A stretch of DNA of 64,000 nucleotides. Source: Ascoidea rubescens DSM 1968. Its lineage: Eukaryota; Ascomycota; Saccharomycetes; Ascoideales; Ascoideaceae. The notes beneath the pieces were generated by a model. It searched no databases. It saw nothing but the letters and a program-made list of their open reading frames with translations, and was not told where the DNA came from. Location: positions 600,489 through 664,488 of the forward strand of contig NW_017962920.1 of assembly GCF_001661345.1 (NCBI RefSeq). The letters run 5' to 3'. Within the stretch, counting starts at the first letter, position 1. Every line of letters starts with the position of its first letter. A program made the translations under genes and the position numbers. This document shows positions 1 to 10,346 of the stretch, piece by piece.

Positions 1-273
1 GGTTTTCTGGGTGTTTCCGTTTTGGGTACTGGAAGCAAAAGCACCAAAAGCACCAGAAACATCAAAAACAAAAGCAAAAAGGCATTAAAAACATCAGATT
101 TCACGAAATACAACTGTGATTGATTTGAAGTTTTTGTTTTGTGGTTTCTGTTTTACTGGGCTCTTTCATGAGTTTGCATGTCAAAAATGGGCTGGAGAGT
201 TGTAGGAAGGTTGAAGAGGAACCAAATAGCCATTCTCACTACTTGTCATTACTTTCAAGTAAATTTGCTAATA

Positions 274-1104
274 ATGAAAACAAATTACTGTTTGATATTG
301 CTTATATGCTTGGTGGTCAACTTAAGCATTGGCTTTTGCCTGGGTTTATCCGATCAGGACAATTTTTTTGCTAATGAAATCACAGAAAACTCATTTACAT
401 ATATAATTCCTGAACATGAAAGAATTACAAAACGTTCTCTTAATTTTAATAAAAATCATGGCGGTAATAGAAATAACAATATAATATATTATTACACTCC
501 CATATCCATTACATTCTTGGAAAGAAATTACTCAATAAGATACTCGGATTGCTTCTTTAATAAGAAAAATAAACATATAATCAGAAATTTTAATAAAGGA
601 GAAAATAATTTTTTTTTACAAATTAATACAAATCACTCACTTGACATCTCAAATATTAATAATTTGAAATGGAGATTTAATATTAATCAAAAAAAATATT
701 TAATCAACCCCTCATATAAATTTAAAATTCCAAGTTTAAATCAACTGTCAAATAATAATTATTATAAGATTGATCCGTTTAGAGGTTTGACGTTTTATTT
801 AAACGGTTTAAAATATTTGTTGGTTAGTTTGAATATAACAACAAATTTAGATTCAAATTCAAGTTATCAAAAGACTTTGTTGGTTTTAAATCAACTGGAT
901 TCAAATATTAATAACAATTTAATCTTACTAAATAATAAAAGGGATTTTAATAGATATTGCAAGAATTATAAAGTTGATGATAACAATAATAGTTTTGATG
1001 ATGAGTATAACATTGAATATAGTAGTAACTATAATAATCCAGTTGATATTTTATATAATATAAATGAGTTCAAATTTCATGATATTATGATATCCTATAA
1101 TTAA
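274..1104 (+). CDS. Putative secreted protein of unknown function
   Basis: I do not recognise this protein. From the ATG at 274 it is 276 aa and opens with a signal-peptide-like stretch (MKTNYCLILLICLVVNLSIG). An in-frame ATG at 178 would add 32 mostly polar residues in front, so I prefer the internal start. A Lys-Arg pair near mature residue 50 (ITKRS) could be a Kex2 site. The rest is rich in Asn, Tyr and Ile, with several N-x-S/T sequons and no obvious membrane anchor or GPI tail. It is convergent with PEX14, 118 bp away. The open frame is long for such AT-rich DNA, which favours a real gene, but no conserved domain is visible. Confidence 0.55.
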   Translation: MKTNYCLILLICLVVNLSIGFCLGLSDQDNFFANEITENSFTYIIPEHERITKRSLNFNKNHGGNRNNNIIYYYTPISITFLERNYSIRYSDCFFNKKNKHIIRNFNKGENNFFLQINTNHSLDISNINNLKWRFNINQKKYLINPSYKFKIPSLNQLSNNNYYKIDPFRGLTFYLNGLKYLLVSLNITTNLDSNSSYQKTLLVLNQLDSNINNNLILLNNKRDFNRYCKNYKVDDNNNSFDDEYNIEYSSNYNNPVDILYNINEFKFHDIMISYN

Positions 1105-1222
1105 ATGGATAAATAGGTAATTAATTCCTAGATTGAAACTTTCTATTTTTTAAAATTTTTATTGAATAAAATGAAAAAATAATTAATTAATTAGTGAAAT
1201 AATTCAGTTATATATATTTATG

Positions 1223-2551
1223 CTAATTTTTTATTTTCTGCCATTCAGGGATATTCGATTTTTCTGGATTTTTATTAGTAGTTGCAACTGTAGATGATAT
1301 TTCATTATTGTTACTATTATTATTGCTAATATTATTACTATTGCCGGTATTGATATTTGGGATAGTAGCAGAAGTAAGATTAGAACTTATACTGTCACTT
1401 GAGCCATTTAAAATAGGTTTGATTTTATTTTTGCTCAAAACTTGAGATACAGATGGAATTGAAGAAAGGGTTCTATTTAATCCCCCATTTGAATAAGAGG
1501 CTATCAGGTTGCTATTACTATTTCCATTTGAGTTGTTATTATTATATCCATTGTTATAAATATTGCTATTTTGATTATTGGTATTATTATTGTTATTATT
1601 ATTGTTATTAACATTTCTTGAAATTATTAGTTTTTTCAATGAGGATAATTCTTTATGAATATCAGATAATTCTGAATTAATCAAGAGTTTATTTTTATCA
1701 AAAGAATTTTTCAAATTATTTTTAATATCATCAATTTCTAATTTGATTAATTTTAAATCATCGTCAATTTTATTTGACTTTTCCTTTGAATTAATGGTTA
1801 AAGATTGAATATCTAGTAAAGTTTTATCGATTTCATTTGATTTTAATTCATCGTTTTTTTTCAACAAGTTTGAATCGGTTTCAATTTTTTTCAATAAATT
1901 TTCAATTCTATTAAATTCTTCAGAAATCAATTCCTTGTCAACCTCAATATCACTTTTCCTTTGCGGTAATATTGACGGGATTAGTACTTTATTAAACACT
2001 TTATATAATCCGTAGCATAAACCAATAGTTGTTGTTCCCATTATAAAATAATCTTTCCAGTCTCTTTCGGGTAGTGGTGGTGGTAAGTTTTGATAATAGC
2101 TGCTGTTAAAAGCATTATCATTCTGGTTTAAATTTCGATTTAAATTTCGATTCAAATTAGGGTTTTGATTGGAAATATAGTTGGGATTATTGGCATTCTG
2201 ATTTTGATACGCAGTCTGAGTCTGGCTAGGAGCAATATTGTTGGAAGAGTTACTGTTATTTGGTGGATTTGGTTGAGTGGGTACTGATGTTGCAGTTGAT
2301 CTTGTGGATTCATTCGACGAAATATTTTGAACATTTTGGTCATTTTGAATACTTTCAGTAGTTGAAAGATTTGGATCATTTTGATCTTTAATTCTTCTTA
2401 ATGCTTCTTCTATTTCATCATCTGTCAACTCTTTAGATTGCAAAAATTCTATTTTCTTATTTAATGAAGCAGCAGCAATTTGGGGATTTTTAAGAAACTC
2501 GACAGCATTTCTAACAAAAGCTTCTCTGATTTGTGGAGTTTGATCAGACAT
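1223..2551 (-). CDS. PEX14: Peroxisomal membrane docking protein Pex14
   Basis: Pex14 is part of the docking complex on the peroxisomal membrane. It receives the cargo receptors Pex5 and Pex7 during matrix-protein import. The 442-aa protein starts with the typical N-terminal helical domain (MSDQTPQIREAFVRNAVEFL, followed by a stretch with the conserved KNPQIAAASLNKKIEFLQSK-type core). Next come an Asn/Gln/Pro-rich linker, a hydrophobic segment around residues 165-190 after PPPLPERDWKDYF, a long coiled coil (about 200-310) and an Asn/Ser-rich tail. PPPLP is a possible SH3 ligand for Pex13. The open frame runs 32 codons further upstream but without an ATG, so I use the ATG at 2551. Together with the AKL-tailed lyase at 44.8 kb it is a second hint of peroxisome biology in the window. 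Confidence 0.9.
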   Translation of the reverse strand: MSDQTPQIREAFVRNAVEFLKNPQIAAASLNKKIEFLQSKELTDDEIEEALRRIKDQNDPNLSTTESIQNDQNVQNISSNESTRSTATSVPTQPNPPNNSNSSNNIAPSQTQTAYQNQNANNPNYISNQNPNLNRNLNRNLNQNDNAFNSSYYQNLPPPLPERDWKDYFIMGTTTIGLCYGLYKVFNKVLIPSILPQRKSDIEVDKELISEEFNRIENLLKKIETDSNLLKKNDELKSNEIDKTLLDIQSLTINSKEKSNKIDDDLKLIKLEIDDIKNNLKNSFDKNKLLINSELSDIHKELSSLKKLIISRNVNNNNNNNNNTNNQNSNIYNNGYNNNNSNGNSNSNLIASYSNGGLNRTLSSIPSVSQVLSKNKIKPILNGSSDSISSNLTSATIPNINTGNSNNISNNNSNNNEISSTVATTNKNPEKSNIPEWQKIKN

Positions 2552-3196
2552 TATCTTTCTCTTGTTATTCTTTTGATTTTTGTTGCAAAAAACTTTCAAA
2601 ACCAAAGAAAGAGATAAAAAAAATAGAGAAATAAAAAATATATCCAAACTATATCCAGCTTATATCGCAAAAATTCAACTGTCTTCTAAGTGAATCAAAA
2701 AGATAAAGAACAAAAAGTGGGCAAAATTTGGAAGCCTTTAGGATGGTAACCGGAATAGGAAAGTAAAGCAGGTGATAAGAGGCCGGATTTACTATATTAG
2801 GAATGAAATAGCGGTGCATTGAAAAACCAGGCATATGGGATTACATGCTTGGATGTGTTATCCTGTGCATTCACATGTGCATGTTGCAGATATCGGAGCT
2901 ACCATACGACTGGGTCGGATGGTTTAGAAGATCCGGTGCTGGAAATGTTATGAGAAAATTATTAGATGAATTGACAATTAAAATTAGATGGTATTATTAT
3001 AGAGAAACTGAGCAAGAAAAATTATACAGTGTGCGAGAAAAAAAATTAAAAAAAACATAATAATGTTGTTAATGTTATTGAATGTGTTAATGACAGAAGA
3101 GGAAAAATTGAAATTTCAATTTAGTACTCATTAAATTATAATTGATAGTTGGTAGTAAATTAGTTAAGTTGACTAGTTAGTTAGTTGATAGTACAC
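2552..3196. other. Intergenic region upstream of PEX14, downstream of PIS1
   Basis: No convincing gene. Two short open frames (2649-2834 minus, 2845-3060 plus) show no conserved features. The middle, about 2740-2940, is less AT-rich and is the likely PEX14 promoter. The 3060-3190 part is AT-rich 3' flank of PIS1. Confidence 0.4.
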
Positions 3197-3886
3197 TTAT
3201 GAGGATTTAATACTGTTTCTCTCATCACAATCAATGTCAGCCAATAAAACAGCAGCTCTTTTCAATTGAACTATGTTTGTAAATTGCTTAAATATGAATA
3301 AAGGTAAAGTTATGAAAACTAATATAGTGGCACATTTGACGTTAAAAATAGTTGGTAAATGATCAAATTCTCTTAGGTATAAGGCCAAATAAAACAATTC
3401 GTTAAATAAACAGGCAGTGAAAAGAACTTTTTTATTTGTATAGTACAAATTTAATAACCAACTACTTTCCTTTGTAATATTCTTGTGAGAAGAACCACCA
3501 CTAATTACCGTAGCATACATATGCATGTAATGAGAAGCCAAATCTAATGAAGTTAACAATTGAAAGAATATCATAAACTGAGGCAATGCGTTACATAGAT
3601 AACAAATCAAGGCAGAAGTTGTACATCTGTCAGTAACCATATCGAGGACAGCGCCAAATCTTGAGGTTTGATTGTATTTCCTTGCGGCAAACCCATCGCC
3701 AGCATCTAATAAACAGGAAATGGAGTAAACAATTGTGCAGTATATAGGATGGTTTTTCATTAAAAACAAAGATAATATAGCAGAAAAGACTCTTGAATAG
3801 CCAATTAGATTGGGAATGAATAAGAAAATATCATTGCTTGTAAGAAGATTACCTGGTTTCTTTTCCTGAGTCTGGGTCATACTCAT
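3197..3886 (-). CDS. PIS1: Phosphatidylinositol synthase (CDP-diacylglycerol:inositol 3-phosphatidyltransferase)
   Basis: The enzyme joins CDP-diacylglycerol and myo-inositol to make phosphatidylinositol in the ER, the precursor of all phosphoinositides. The 229-aa length is close to the S. cerevisiae enzyme (about 220). The CDP-alcohol phosphatidyltransferase signature DGxxARx8Gx3Dx3D is complete: D64, G65, A68, R69, G78, D82 and D86. Several hydrophobic segments surround it, and the SHYMHMYATVISGGSSHK region downstream is typical of yeast Pis1. The start is the ATG at 3886; a second Met lies two residues later. No CTG codon is present. The upstream region holds an ACACGTGT box near 4152. 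Confidence 0.95.
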   Translation of the reverse strand: MSMTQTQEKKPGNLLTSNDIFLFIPNLIGYSRVFSAILSLFLMKNHPIYCTIVYSISCLLDAGDGFAARKYNQTSRFGAVLDMVTDRCTTSALICYLCNALPQFMIFFQLLTSLDLASHYMHMYATVISGGSSHKNITKESSWLLNLYYTNKKVLFTACLFNELFYLALYLREFDHLPTIFNVKCATILVFITLPLFIFKQFTNIVQLKRAAVLLADIDCDERNSIKSS

Positions 3887-4436
3887 TTTAAATAGATGTG
3901 AGAAATTGGTAGTAGGGCAGATGGTAAATGTTTCTCTTGAAGCTGGTATCAGAAATTGATGTCTATAACTGAAAGAAAGAAATTTTATTGATAAATCTAA
4001 CGATAGATCTAGTGATAATGATTGTATGATTTGAAAAGCAAGCTAGTTTTTTTATGAGGGCTTAAAGAAACAGATAATGAAAGATTTTATACTGCTGAAT
4101 TTTGCCAAAAAGGCAATGTCTACCCCCGTAAACTAAGGGAGGATTTCGGATACACGTGTCATTGTATACACTATGATATGAAAAATCCCTGCTTTAGTGA
4201 GAAACAACAGCTATTTTCGTTATTTTAAACAGAAAAAAACGAAATTTGCTTCTCATTTACATAGAGTTTCTCGTAGAAAAAGAAAATATTTCCGGAGATA
4301 ACACAGGCAGATATTGCGAAATTCTATGTATTGGTAAAAGGGTAAATGGTATTAAATGCCCCCAACTAAAAAGAAATCAACTTGATGAACTAAATCATTG
4401 GCATATTGGCTTGTATCGACTATTCTTGGTGGACCA
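3887..4436. other. Intergenic region between PIS1 and the ECM33-type gene
   Basis: Promoter region of PIS1. It holds an E-box palindrome ACACGTGT around 4152-4160, next to a C-rich patch (TACCCCCGTAAAC, about 4120). The E-box could bind Cbf1 or Ino2/Ino4-type bHLH factors; this is inference. The 4246-4560 open frame overlaps the 3' end of the ECM33-type gene and looks spurious. Confidence 0.35.
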
Positions 4437-6077
4437 TCATAAGAAGATGAAAAGGAAGTTCACTGTACTGAGAACTGCCATGGAAATAACACCATTGTGT
4501 AGCAAACCAGAACCTCCATCGTTCTTGTTTTCCTTAATCGAGTCTGTGGCTGTTTTCTGATTGCTTTTTTCACCATCCAAGTAGTTTTCTGTTTTCTTCA
4601 ATGTCCCTTTGATGTTTTGGTAATCATAATCTAAAACCTCGTTTTTACTACCAGCAGTGCAGTCAATTCTACCACCTCTAATGACCGATGTGTTTTCTTC
4701 GACTCCCACCCATTTTGTGCAATCAAATTGGTTTGAGTTACTTTTGATGATTGCGCTACCTTTGACCAATTTTAATTTGTTCAATGATGCATCTTTAAAG
4801 TTACCAAAAAATTGAATTGCACCGCCAATTGTGCTTAATTTTGGGAAAAAATTAATCTTTGAAATCCCAGTGTTGTTCACAATCATCAATCCACCACCAA
4901 TATCGACAACTGAAGGGAACTCAGCATCATTTAAGTTAAAATTTTCAATGATACTTAATGTTCCTCCAACATTCTTTAATTTAGGAACCTTTAAACTTTG
5001 AAAATTATTTTCAATAAACCCAACTGAAGCATTAACTGATTCAATGTTTGAAATATCGATGGACATTGTATCTCTGATTGTAATATTGTTAGCCCATTGT
5101 AATCGTGGAAAATATGCCATAACGTTTCTTGCATTAGCACTTATAGCCAATTCTTCTGTAATATATTTCACATTGGTTGTAATGCTTTCTAAGAACCTGT
5201 TATTATTGATATTTAAAATATTTAACTCTTTAACATTATCTTTCAAGTTAAAACCAACTAGAGATGTATCTGATATAATAATATTTCTAATGTAATCGAT
5301 ACCCGAGTCAAAGCTTATGGTACTTAATATGGGTAGAATTTTCCAGTTGATGGTATCAACCGATTTTAAATTGGGAAATGAAACTGATGTCAATGAAGTT
5401 AATTCATATAATAGAAATGATCTTTTAATTGTATTTAAATGTGGAGCAATAACCCTAACCAAATTGCTTACATTTGATATTTTTAAATCACCTGAAATAG
5501 TATTAATTACTCCAAAATCTAAGATCGGATCTTCGAAATCGTTAATTATGATTGAACCTTCAATAATCTGACATTGTGTTGATAAATTATTAAGATCACC
5601 TTGGTGTTTGATATAATGAACCTCTTTAAGACAAATTTCTTTTGAGTTTTCCTTTTCATATTCTTCAGGAATTTTGATATCATTTTGAGAACCGCCATAT
5701 GTGGGATTTGCATAGTTATTTGAGTTTTTAATTTTCCCTTGGATTGGATTTTCTAAAATGATTTTCGAGTTTTCAACTGGCTTGGGAGTTGAAGAAGAGA
5801 AAGAAGGGGAAGAAGAGGATTTCGATGGACTGTCAGCATCTTTAGAGTTATCGTTATCATAAGTTGATAACCGATTGAAATCCAATTGACCTCTTGAACC
5901 TTCATCTATGTTCAATCTATCATTTGCATTTGCATTGGTAGGATTATATTTAAAACCTTGGGATGATGAGTAGGGGATTTTGTTGATTTCATGTAGCTTT
6001 TGTTGAATTTCCAAACAAAAGACAAAATTAGTTAAACATAAAATAGGCATAATAATCTTAGCTAGATAGAATTTCAT
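4437..6077 (-). CDS. ECM33: ECM33/SPS2-family GPI-anchored cell wall protein
   Basis: Members of this family are GPI-anchored glycoproteins of the plasma membrane and wall, needed for wall integrity. The 546-aa product has an N-terminal signal peptide (MKFYLAKIIMPILCLTNFVF), a Ser/Pro/Asn-rich segment (about 25-150), and then the receptor-L-domain-like leucine-rich fold of the family. Typical runs are ISGDLKISNVSNLVRV, LTSLTSVSFPNLKSVDTINW and LKNVGGTLSIIENFNL. A Cys-containing cap (FDCTKWVG, and DCTAGSKNE) follows. The C-terminus is a small-residue site (NDGGSGLLHNG) and a hydrophobic tail, fitting GPI attachment. It is longer than S. cerevisiae Ecm33 (about 430 aa), mainly through the disordered N-terminal insert. 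The family also contains PST1 and SPS2, so paralogue identity is uncertain. Confidence 0.88.
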   Translation of the reverse strand: MKFYLAKIIMPILCLTNFVFCLEIQQKLHEINKIPYSSSQGFKYNPTNANANDRLNIDEGSRGQLDFNRLSTYDNDNSKDADSPSKSSSSPSFSSSTPKPVENSKIILENPIQGKIKNSNNYANPTYGGSQNDIKIPEEYEKENSKEICLKEVHYIKHQGDLNNLSTQCQIIEGSIIINDFEDPILDFGVINTISGDLKISNVSNLVRVIAPHLNTIKRSFLLYELTSLTSVSFPNLKSVDTINWKILPILSTISFDSGIDYIRNIIISDTSLVGFNLKDNVKELNILNINNNRFLESITTNVKYITEELAISANARNVMAYFPRLQWANNITIRDTMSIDISNIESVNASVGFIENNFQSLKVPKLKNVGGTLSIIENFNLNDAEFPSVVDIGGGLMIVNNTGISKINFFPKLSTIGGAIQFFGNFKDASLNKLKLVKGSAIIKSNSNQFDCTKWVGVEENTSVIRGGRIDCTAGSKNEVLDYDYQNIKGTLKKTENYLDGEKSNQKTATDSIKENKNDGGSGLLHNGVISMAVLSTVNFLFIFL

Positions 6078-6232
6078 ATTGGCAATAACTTATAAGTATT
6101 ATAATTACAGAGATAATAATAATAACGATGACGATATTGATATTGGTGGTAGTGGTAAAAGTGATAGCAATAGTAATATTTATATTGATTTGACTTAACG
6201 ATTTAATCTCTTTATAATTCAGAAGAAACAGC

Positions 6233-6267
<35 letters not shown>

Positions 6268-7087
6268 GTAAATGCAAATTTTATCCAGGATCAATTGGTA
6301 GCATATATTTTTGTTTGATTGAAACACAAATCAGCCAAAATGAGCAGCAAAATCAGCAAAGACAAAGCCATTGAGAAGCAAAAACAACAGTGAGTCCATT
6401 TGTGATTACTTTTTTGTTATTCCACCAAAACCAGAGAATTGAGGACATTCAACGAGAAAGAAATTTTGCTTTGTGGTTTCGATTTATTTGAGAAGACGCT
6501 TTTTCTGTAGTGGTTGAAACGTTGTATATCTTATACCTTCGAGTTCATTTACTGCGAATTGTATTTTGGATTCCTTTGTTTTGAGAGAGAAAATTGTTTG
6601 AAAGCGAGCTCTTCTCGATGTTAGAACGGCTGGCCAATAGGATCAAAGCACTGAAGCTGGATATTGCAGAGCTGTTCATTTCGTGAAAAATCATATACAG
6701 TGAGAAAGAAGTACATTGTTATCGAAACGTACTATTATAGTTGGTAATCTAGATATAAAGAAAAGAATTCATGATAATAAAGAAGCAAAAGAAAAGAAAA
6801 AAAGTAAAACTGATGGTTAATACTTCAATTGGTGGTATTATAATAAAAAAACGAAAAAATGGGAATAGTGATAATATAAAAGGAAATAACATAAGAGAAT
6901 AATATAAAAGAAAATAAAATGAAATTGAAATTGAAATTGAAATTGAAATTGAAAACGAATGTGAGCAGTGTCCAAGTATATGAATGTTTCTGTAAAGGTA
7001 ATAGAACAATTACGGATAGAAATAGTGATTAGTCATTGATTCGTGAATAATGGGTGATGGTGGTTGATAATGACTAAAAATTATTGA
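6078..7087. other. Intergenic region with simple repeats
   Basis: Upstream region of the ECM33-type gene and downstream region of the 7.1-7.8 kb gene. It contains an (AT)n run at about 6237-6265, about 160 bp upstream of the ECM33 start and possibly TATA-like, and a (GAAATT)n hexamer run at about 6918-6953. A short ATG-initiated frame at 6340 followed by GTGAGT was considered as a first exon but not supported (see rejected items). Confidence 0.4.
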
Positions 7088-7813
7088 TTATTTGTTTAAT
7101 TTACTCGATCTTCTAAAAAAGCTGAATCTTTTCTTCTTTTTCTTGAGATTATGATTTAGTTTTGAGCCATTTGATTTAGCTATTGGTGGTTTATAGACAG
7201 GTTGATCCTTTTCCATTTTGTCATTTTTATCATTGGTACTGTTCAAGTTGATTGGATTAGATTGGCGTTGAGATTGGTTATAAGAAGTGTTATTAATATC
7301 ATTATTTTCATAATTATAATCGTTATCATAATTATCATTATTTTCATTACTATAGGGTTTTGTTTTGGGAGTAGTTGAATAAGGGTTTTGATTTTGGAAA
7401 TTTGGGTAATTGAAAGTTGGCCTCACGTTCCAGCCATAGAGTGGAGTCTCCAAGTTTTCTTTGATATAAGGATCACCATAAATGGAGTATTCAAAGCCTT
7501 TTATTGTATCCAAAGGTCTTTCGTTTCTTGATCTTGTGGGGTTTGATATATCAGGTTTGGTGATAATGTTGCCAAAGACATCCTTTAAATTTCCCTCAGC
7601 GGCTAGTCTATCTAGAGAGAGTTTTAACGTATCAATGTTTTTGAAATTATCAATAGCTTGTTCGAAAGGTTGATCTTCATGGACAGCAGATAAAATTGGA
7701 TCATTCAAGTCATTTAAAGTTCTAATTTTTAATTTTTTTTCATCATTTTTAGTTATTGTGATACTTTTTCTGTAAGATTTTTCTGAGGAACTGGAAGATT
7801 TTCTAAAGTGCAT
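7088..7813 (-). CDS. Uncharacterised protein with strongly basic C-terminus
   Basis: I do not recognise this 241-aa protein with confidence. It opens with a Ser/Lys-rich stretch (MHFRKSSSSSEKSYRKSITI). A compact, probably conserved core follows at residues 25-135, containing FEQAIDNFKNIDTLKLSLDR, GFEYSIYGDPYIKENLETPL and YGWNVRPTF. An Asn/Tyr-rich disordered segment comes next, and the last 25 residues are extremely basic (KKKKKRFSFFRRSSK). The tail could bind acidic lipids, nucleic acid or act as a nuclear signal. No signal peptide or membrane segment is seen. The ATG at 7813 is the only reasonable start. The aromatic, non-repetitive core makes a chance open frame unlikely. Confidence 0.7.
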   Translation of the reverse strand: MHFRKSSSSSEKSYRKSITITKNDEKKLKIRTLNDLNDPILSAVHEDQPFEQAIDNFKNIDTLKLSLDRLAAEGNLKDVFGNIITKPDISNPTRSRNERPLDTIKGFEYSIYGDPYIKENLETPLYGWNVRPTFNYPNFQNQNPYSTTPKTKPYSNENNDNYDNDYNYENNDINNTSYNQSQRQSNPINLNSTNDKNDKMEKDQPVYKPPIAKSNGSKLNHNLKKKKKRFSFFRRSSKLNK

Positions 7814-8897
7814 TATTAATTATAAATTAATTATAAATTGATAGTGTGAACAATAAGAAGAATGACAAATTATAGTTATTATAAAGATTAAAATAATTAA
7901 AAGAAAATGGTGCTATATATGTGAAATGAATTGAATTGGTATAAATCAAATGTAAAGTAAATTAGATTAGATTAAATCAAAGGGTTTATATATGTATGAA
8001 TTGATAGTCAAATAAAAATAAAGGGCAAACTACATGACTTAAAAAATGAGATTATTCAATAATTATGGGAGTTTAAGTTTTTAAATTCACTACAAGTCTA
8101 GAATAACATTTTTAAAGAGGAGGATGAAATAATAAGAAAGAAAAAAAAAGGAAAATCCAATGTCTAAACTATAAAAATATTTCAAATAAAAGTGCAAATA
8201 AAATTGAATCATTGGATCAAAGTTGAATCAATGCTGAATCAATTCTAAATCAAAATTGTTGAGTTCTAGCTGCTGAAAATAATGGAAGTAATTGATAATT
8301 CGAATCTTATGTTTATTTTGTATAACACAACAAAGATTAAAATAGATTTGAGAAGACAAAAAAAAAACCATAAAGCAAAAAAAATGAAGAACGAAAAACA
8401 AAAAAAAAATAACAGAAAAACTGGAGTCTGTTTGAAAAAAAAGCTGGGATCAGCAATTCTGATTAAGTTTGTTAGCTTTGCTTCAACATAAATAAGATAA
8501 TATGATCTGGGATACAAAACAATACACAGAAAGAGCAACTTAAAAAGCAGCTACTGAGACTGACATGAGAAAAGACAGCTGAAGGACGGTTATTCGAGCA
8601 TTGGGAACGGCTGAGTCAGTTCCGGGGGCGCCCGCTGTTGAGGAAGCACAGCCAGAAGAAACAGCACCGGAAGCACAGGAAGGGTGAAACGCGGGTGCCG
8701 GCAGCTCCATGCAGTCCGAGCTGTAGTTGTTCAACCACTTCCATCGCTTCCACATCACAGCAATGAGATAAGCAAGAGGCTATGGCAGCGCTGGCCAATC
8801 ACAGAAGATACACTGCCCGTTCTCGCAAGACAGTTTTGTCGAAACACACAGTACAAATGGATGTGATAAATAAGATATTTCCAAAGGATATTTCCCA
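7814..8897. other. Intergenic region with GC-rich island
   Basis: The proximal part (7814-8530) is AT-rich without a supported gene. Around 8560-8840 the sequence becomes distinctly GC-rich. It contains CCAATCACAG at 8796-8804 inside GCTGGCCAATCACAG (8790-8804), a CCAAT box whose reverse complement shares CTGTGATTGG with two other promoters in this window. Open frames in the island are small, overlap on both strands and look non-coding. Confidence 0.4.
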
Positions 8898-8991
8898 GGC
8901 ACTATGGCCGAGCGGTTAAGGCGAAAGACTTGAATTCACTTCAAGGCATCTTTTGGGATTTTCCGCGCAGGTTCGAGTCCTGCTGGTGTCG
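8898..8991 (+). tRNA. tRNA-Ser(UGA) with 13-nt intron
   Basis: A full class II cloverleaf can be drawn. The acceptor GGCACTA pairs with TGGTGTC (8984-8990) with G as discriminator. The A box is TGGCCGAGCGG. The anticodon stem AAAGA (8924-8928) pairs with TCTTT (8949-8953), with anticodon TGA at 8931-8933. A long variable arm follows, then the T arm GCAGG-TTCGAGT-CCTGC. The intron is 8935-8947, after position 37, and its CTTCAAG pairs with the anticodon loop CTTGAA, as in other yeast tRNA introns. A T6 run at 8992-8997 is the Pol III terminator. The flanking sequence resembles S. cerevisiae tRNA-Ser, where the CGA isoacceptor carries an intron at the same place. Confidence 0.95.
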
Positions 8992-9068
8992 TTTTTTGCT
9001 ATTCAGGTTTTGGATTTTGGATTTGTTCATCCACAACACTGGACCTTGAAGAGGTGTATTTTGGAGCG

Positions 9069-9077
9069 ACGCGAAAA
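9069..9077 (+). promoter_or_regulatory. MCB/SCB-like G1/S box upstream of RAD27
   Basis: ACGCGAAAA lies 42 bp before the RAD27 start codon. It combines the MBF core ACGCG with the SBF-like CGCGAAA. S. cerevisiae RAD27 is transcribed in late G1, so the site is plausible, but it lies so close to the ATG that it may fall within the leader. Confidence 0.35.
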
Positions 9078-9118
9078 GAAATCACTGAAGAGCACTCATC
9101 GACAGTTGACAGAAAGAA

Positions 9119-10291
9119 ATGGGAATTAAAGGCCTCAATCGACTTATTTCTGACAATGCTCCAGAGGCCATCAGGTCGTCTGAGATCAAGAACTTCTTTG
9201 GTCGAAAAGTGGCAATCGACGCGTCCATGTGTCTCTACCAATATCTTATAGCTGTCAGACAGGCTGATGGTCAGCAGTTGATGAACCAGGATGGAAACAC
9301 CACTTCTCATTTATCTGGCTTCTTTTACAGAACAATTCGAATGGTTGAAAATGGTATCAAGCCTGTTTATGTGTTTGATGGGAAACCACCAGACTTGAAA
9401 GCTGGCGAACTAGAGAAGAGAAAGACCAGAAGAGATGAGGCAATCAAAATGGGCGAACAAATAAAAGACACAGGTACCATGGAAGAAATCAAAAAATTTG
9501 AAAAGAGAACCGTTAGAGCTACAAGAGAGCAAAATGAAGAAGCCAAAAAATTACTCAAGTTAATGGGAATTCCCTTCATAAATGCCCCATGTGAAGCTGA
9601 AGCCCAATGTGCTACTTTAGCTAGAGACGGAAAAGTATATGCTGCTGCCAGTGAAGATATGGATACTCTATGTTACCAACCGACTTATCTATTAAGACAT
9701 TTGACATACAGCGAAGCAAGAAAGATCCCTATTGACGAAGTTAACGCTGGTGTTGCTATATCCGATCTAGGCTTGACAAGAGAAAGCTTTATCGATTTAT
9801 GTATACTACTAGGCTGTGATTATTGTGAAACAATACGAGGTATTGGTCCGGTAACTGCTTTCAAATTAATCAAAAAACATCAAAACTTGGACAATATCAT
9901 AGAATTTATTAAAAAGGATGAAAAACTATCCAAAAAATACATAATACCTGATAATTGGATTTATAAACAAGCAAGAGAACTATTTTTAAATCCAGAAGTT
10001 ATAAATTCAGATGAAATTAATCTAAAATGGGAAGAACCTGATCTATCTGGCTTGGTTGACTACATGTGTAAAGAAAATGGTTTTGCTGAAGATCGTATCA
10101 AAAATGGTGCTGAAAAATTGAAAAAATCTTTAAAAACTGGCGTTCAAGGCAGATTAGATACCTTTTTCAAAGTCATTCCTAAAACTGATGCTCAAAAAAA
10201 GGCCTCCTTGGACAAAAAGAGAAAATCAAATTCAAATGATAAAAAGAATAACAGTAAAAAAACCAAAACAAGTTTCAGAAGAAAAAAATAA
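9119..10291 (+). CDS. RAD27: Flap endonuclease 1 (FEN1/Rad27)
   Basis: FEN1 is a structure-specific 5' flap endonuclease that matures Okazaki fragments and acts in long-patch base excision repair. The 390-aa protein starts [20 protein letters not shown]. It has the N-terminal XPG domain with metal-binding D34 ([13 protein letters not shown]) and [12 protein letters not shown]. The internal XPG domain follows with [16 protein letters not shown] and the [13 protein letters not shown] helix-two-turn-helix motif. A PCNA-interacting box, QGRLDTFF (QxxLxxFF), lies near the C-terminus, followed by a Lys-rich tail. Length and motif order match the family exactly. No CTG codon occurs. It lies 128 bp downstream of tRNA-Ser and converges with the fumarate reductase gene, 55 bp away. 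Confidence 0.98.
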   Translation: MGIKGLNRLISDNAPEAIRSSEIKNFFGRKVAIDASMCLYQYLIAVRQADGQQLMNQDGNTTSHLSGFFYRTIRMVENGIKPVYVFDGKPPDLKAGELEKRKTRRDEAIKMGEQIKDTGTMEEIKKFEKRTVRATREQNEEAKKLLKLMGIPFINAPCEAEAQCATLARDGKVYAAASEDMDTLCYQPTYLLRHLTYSEARKIPIDEVNAGVAISDLGLTRESFIDLCILLGCDYCETIRGIGPVTAFKLIKKHQNLDNIIEFIKKDEKLSKKYIIPDNWIYKQARELFLNPEVINSDEINLKWEEPDLSGLVDYMCKENGFAEDRIKNGAEKLKKSLKTGVQGRLDTFFKVIPKTDAQKKASLDKKRKSNSNDKKNNSKKTKTSFRRKK

Positions 10292-10346
10292 TCCGTGATT
10301 TACTTTGTATATTGTATATTCTCTTATTAATAAATGTACATTAGAT

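Noticed and set aside
2845-3060. 71-codon ORF upstream of PEX14
   Set aside because: Short, no conserved features, lies in the likely PEX14 promoter.
6340-6685. Two-exon gene: ATG at 6340, donor GTGAGT at 6390, acceptor at 6589, ending in a Leu-rich 3' part
   Set aside because: Frames join and give about 50 aa, but there is no branch-point heptamer, the donor differs from the two good introns here, and no family was recognised.
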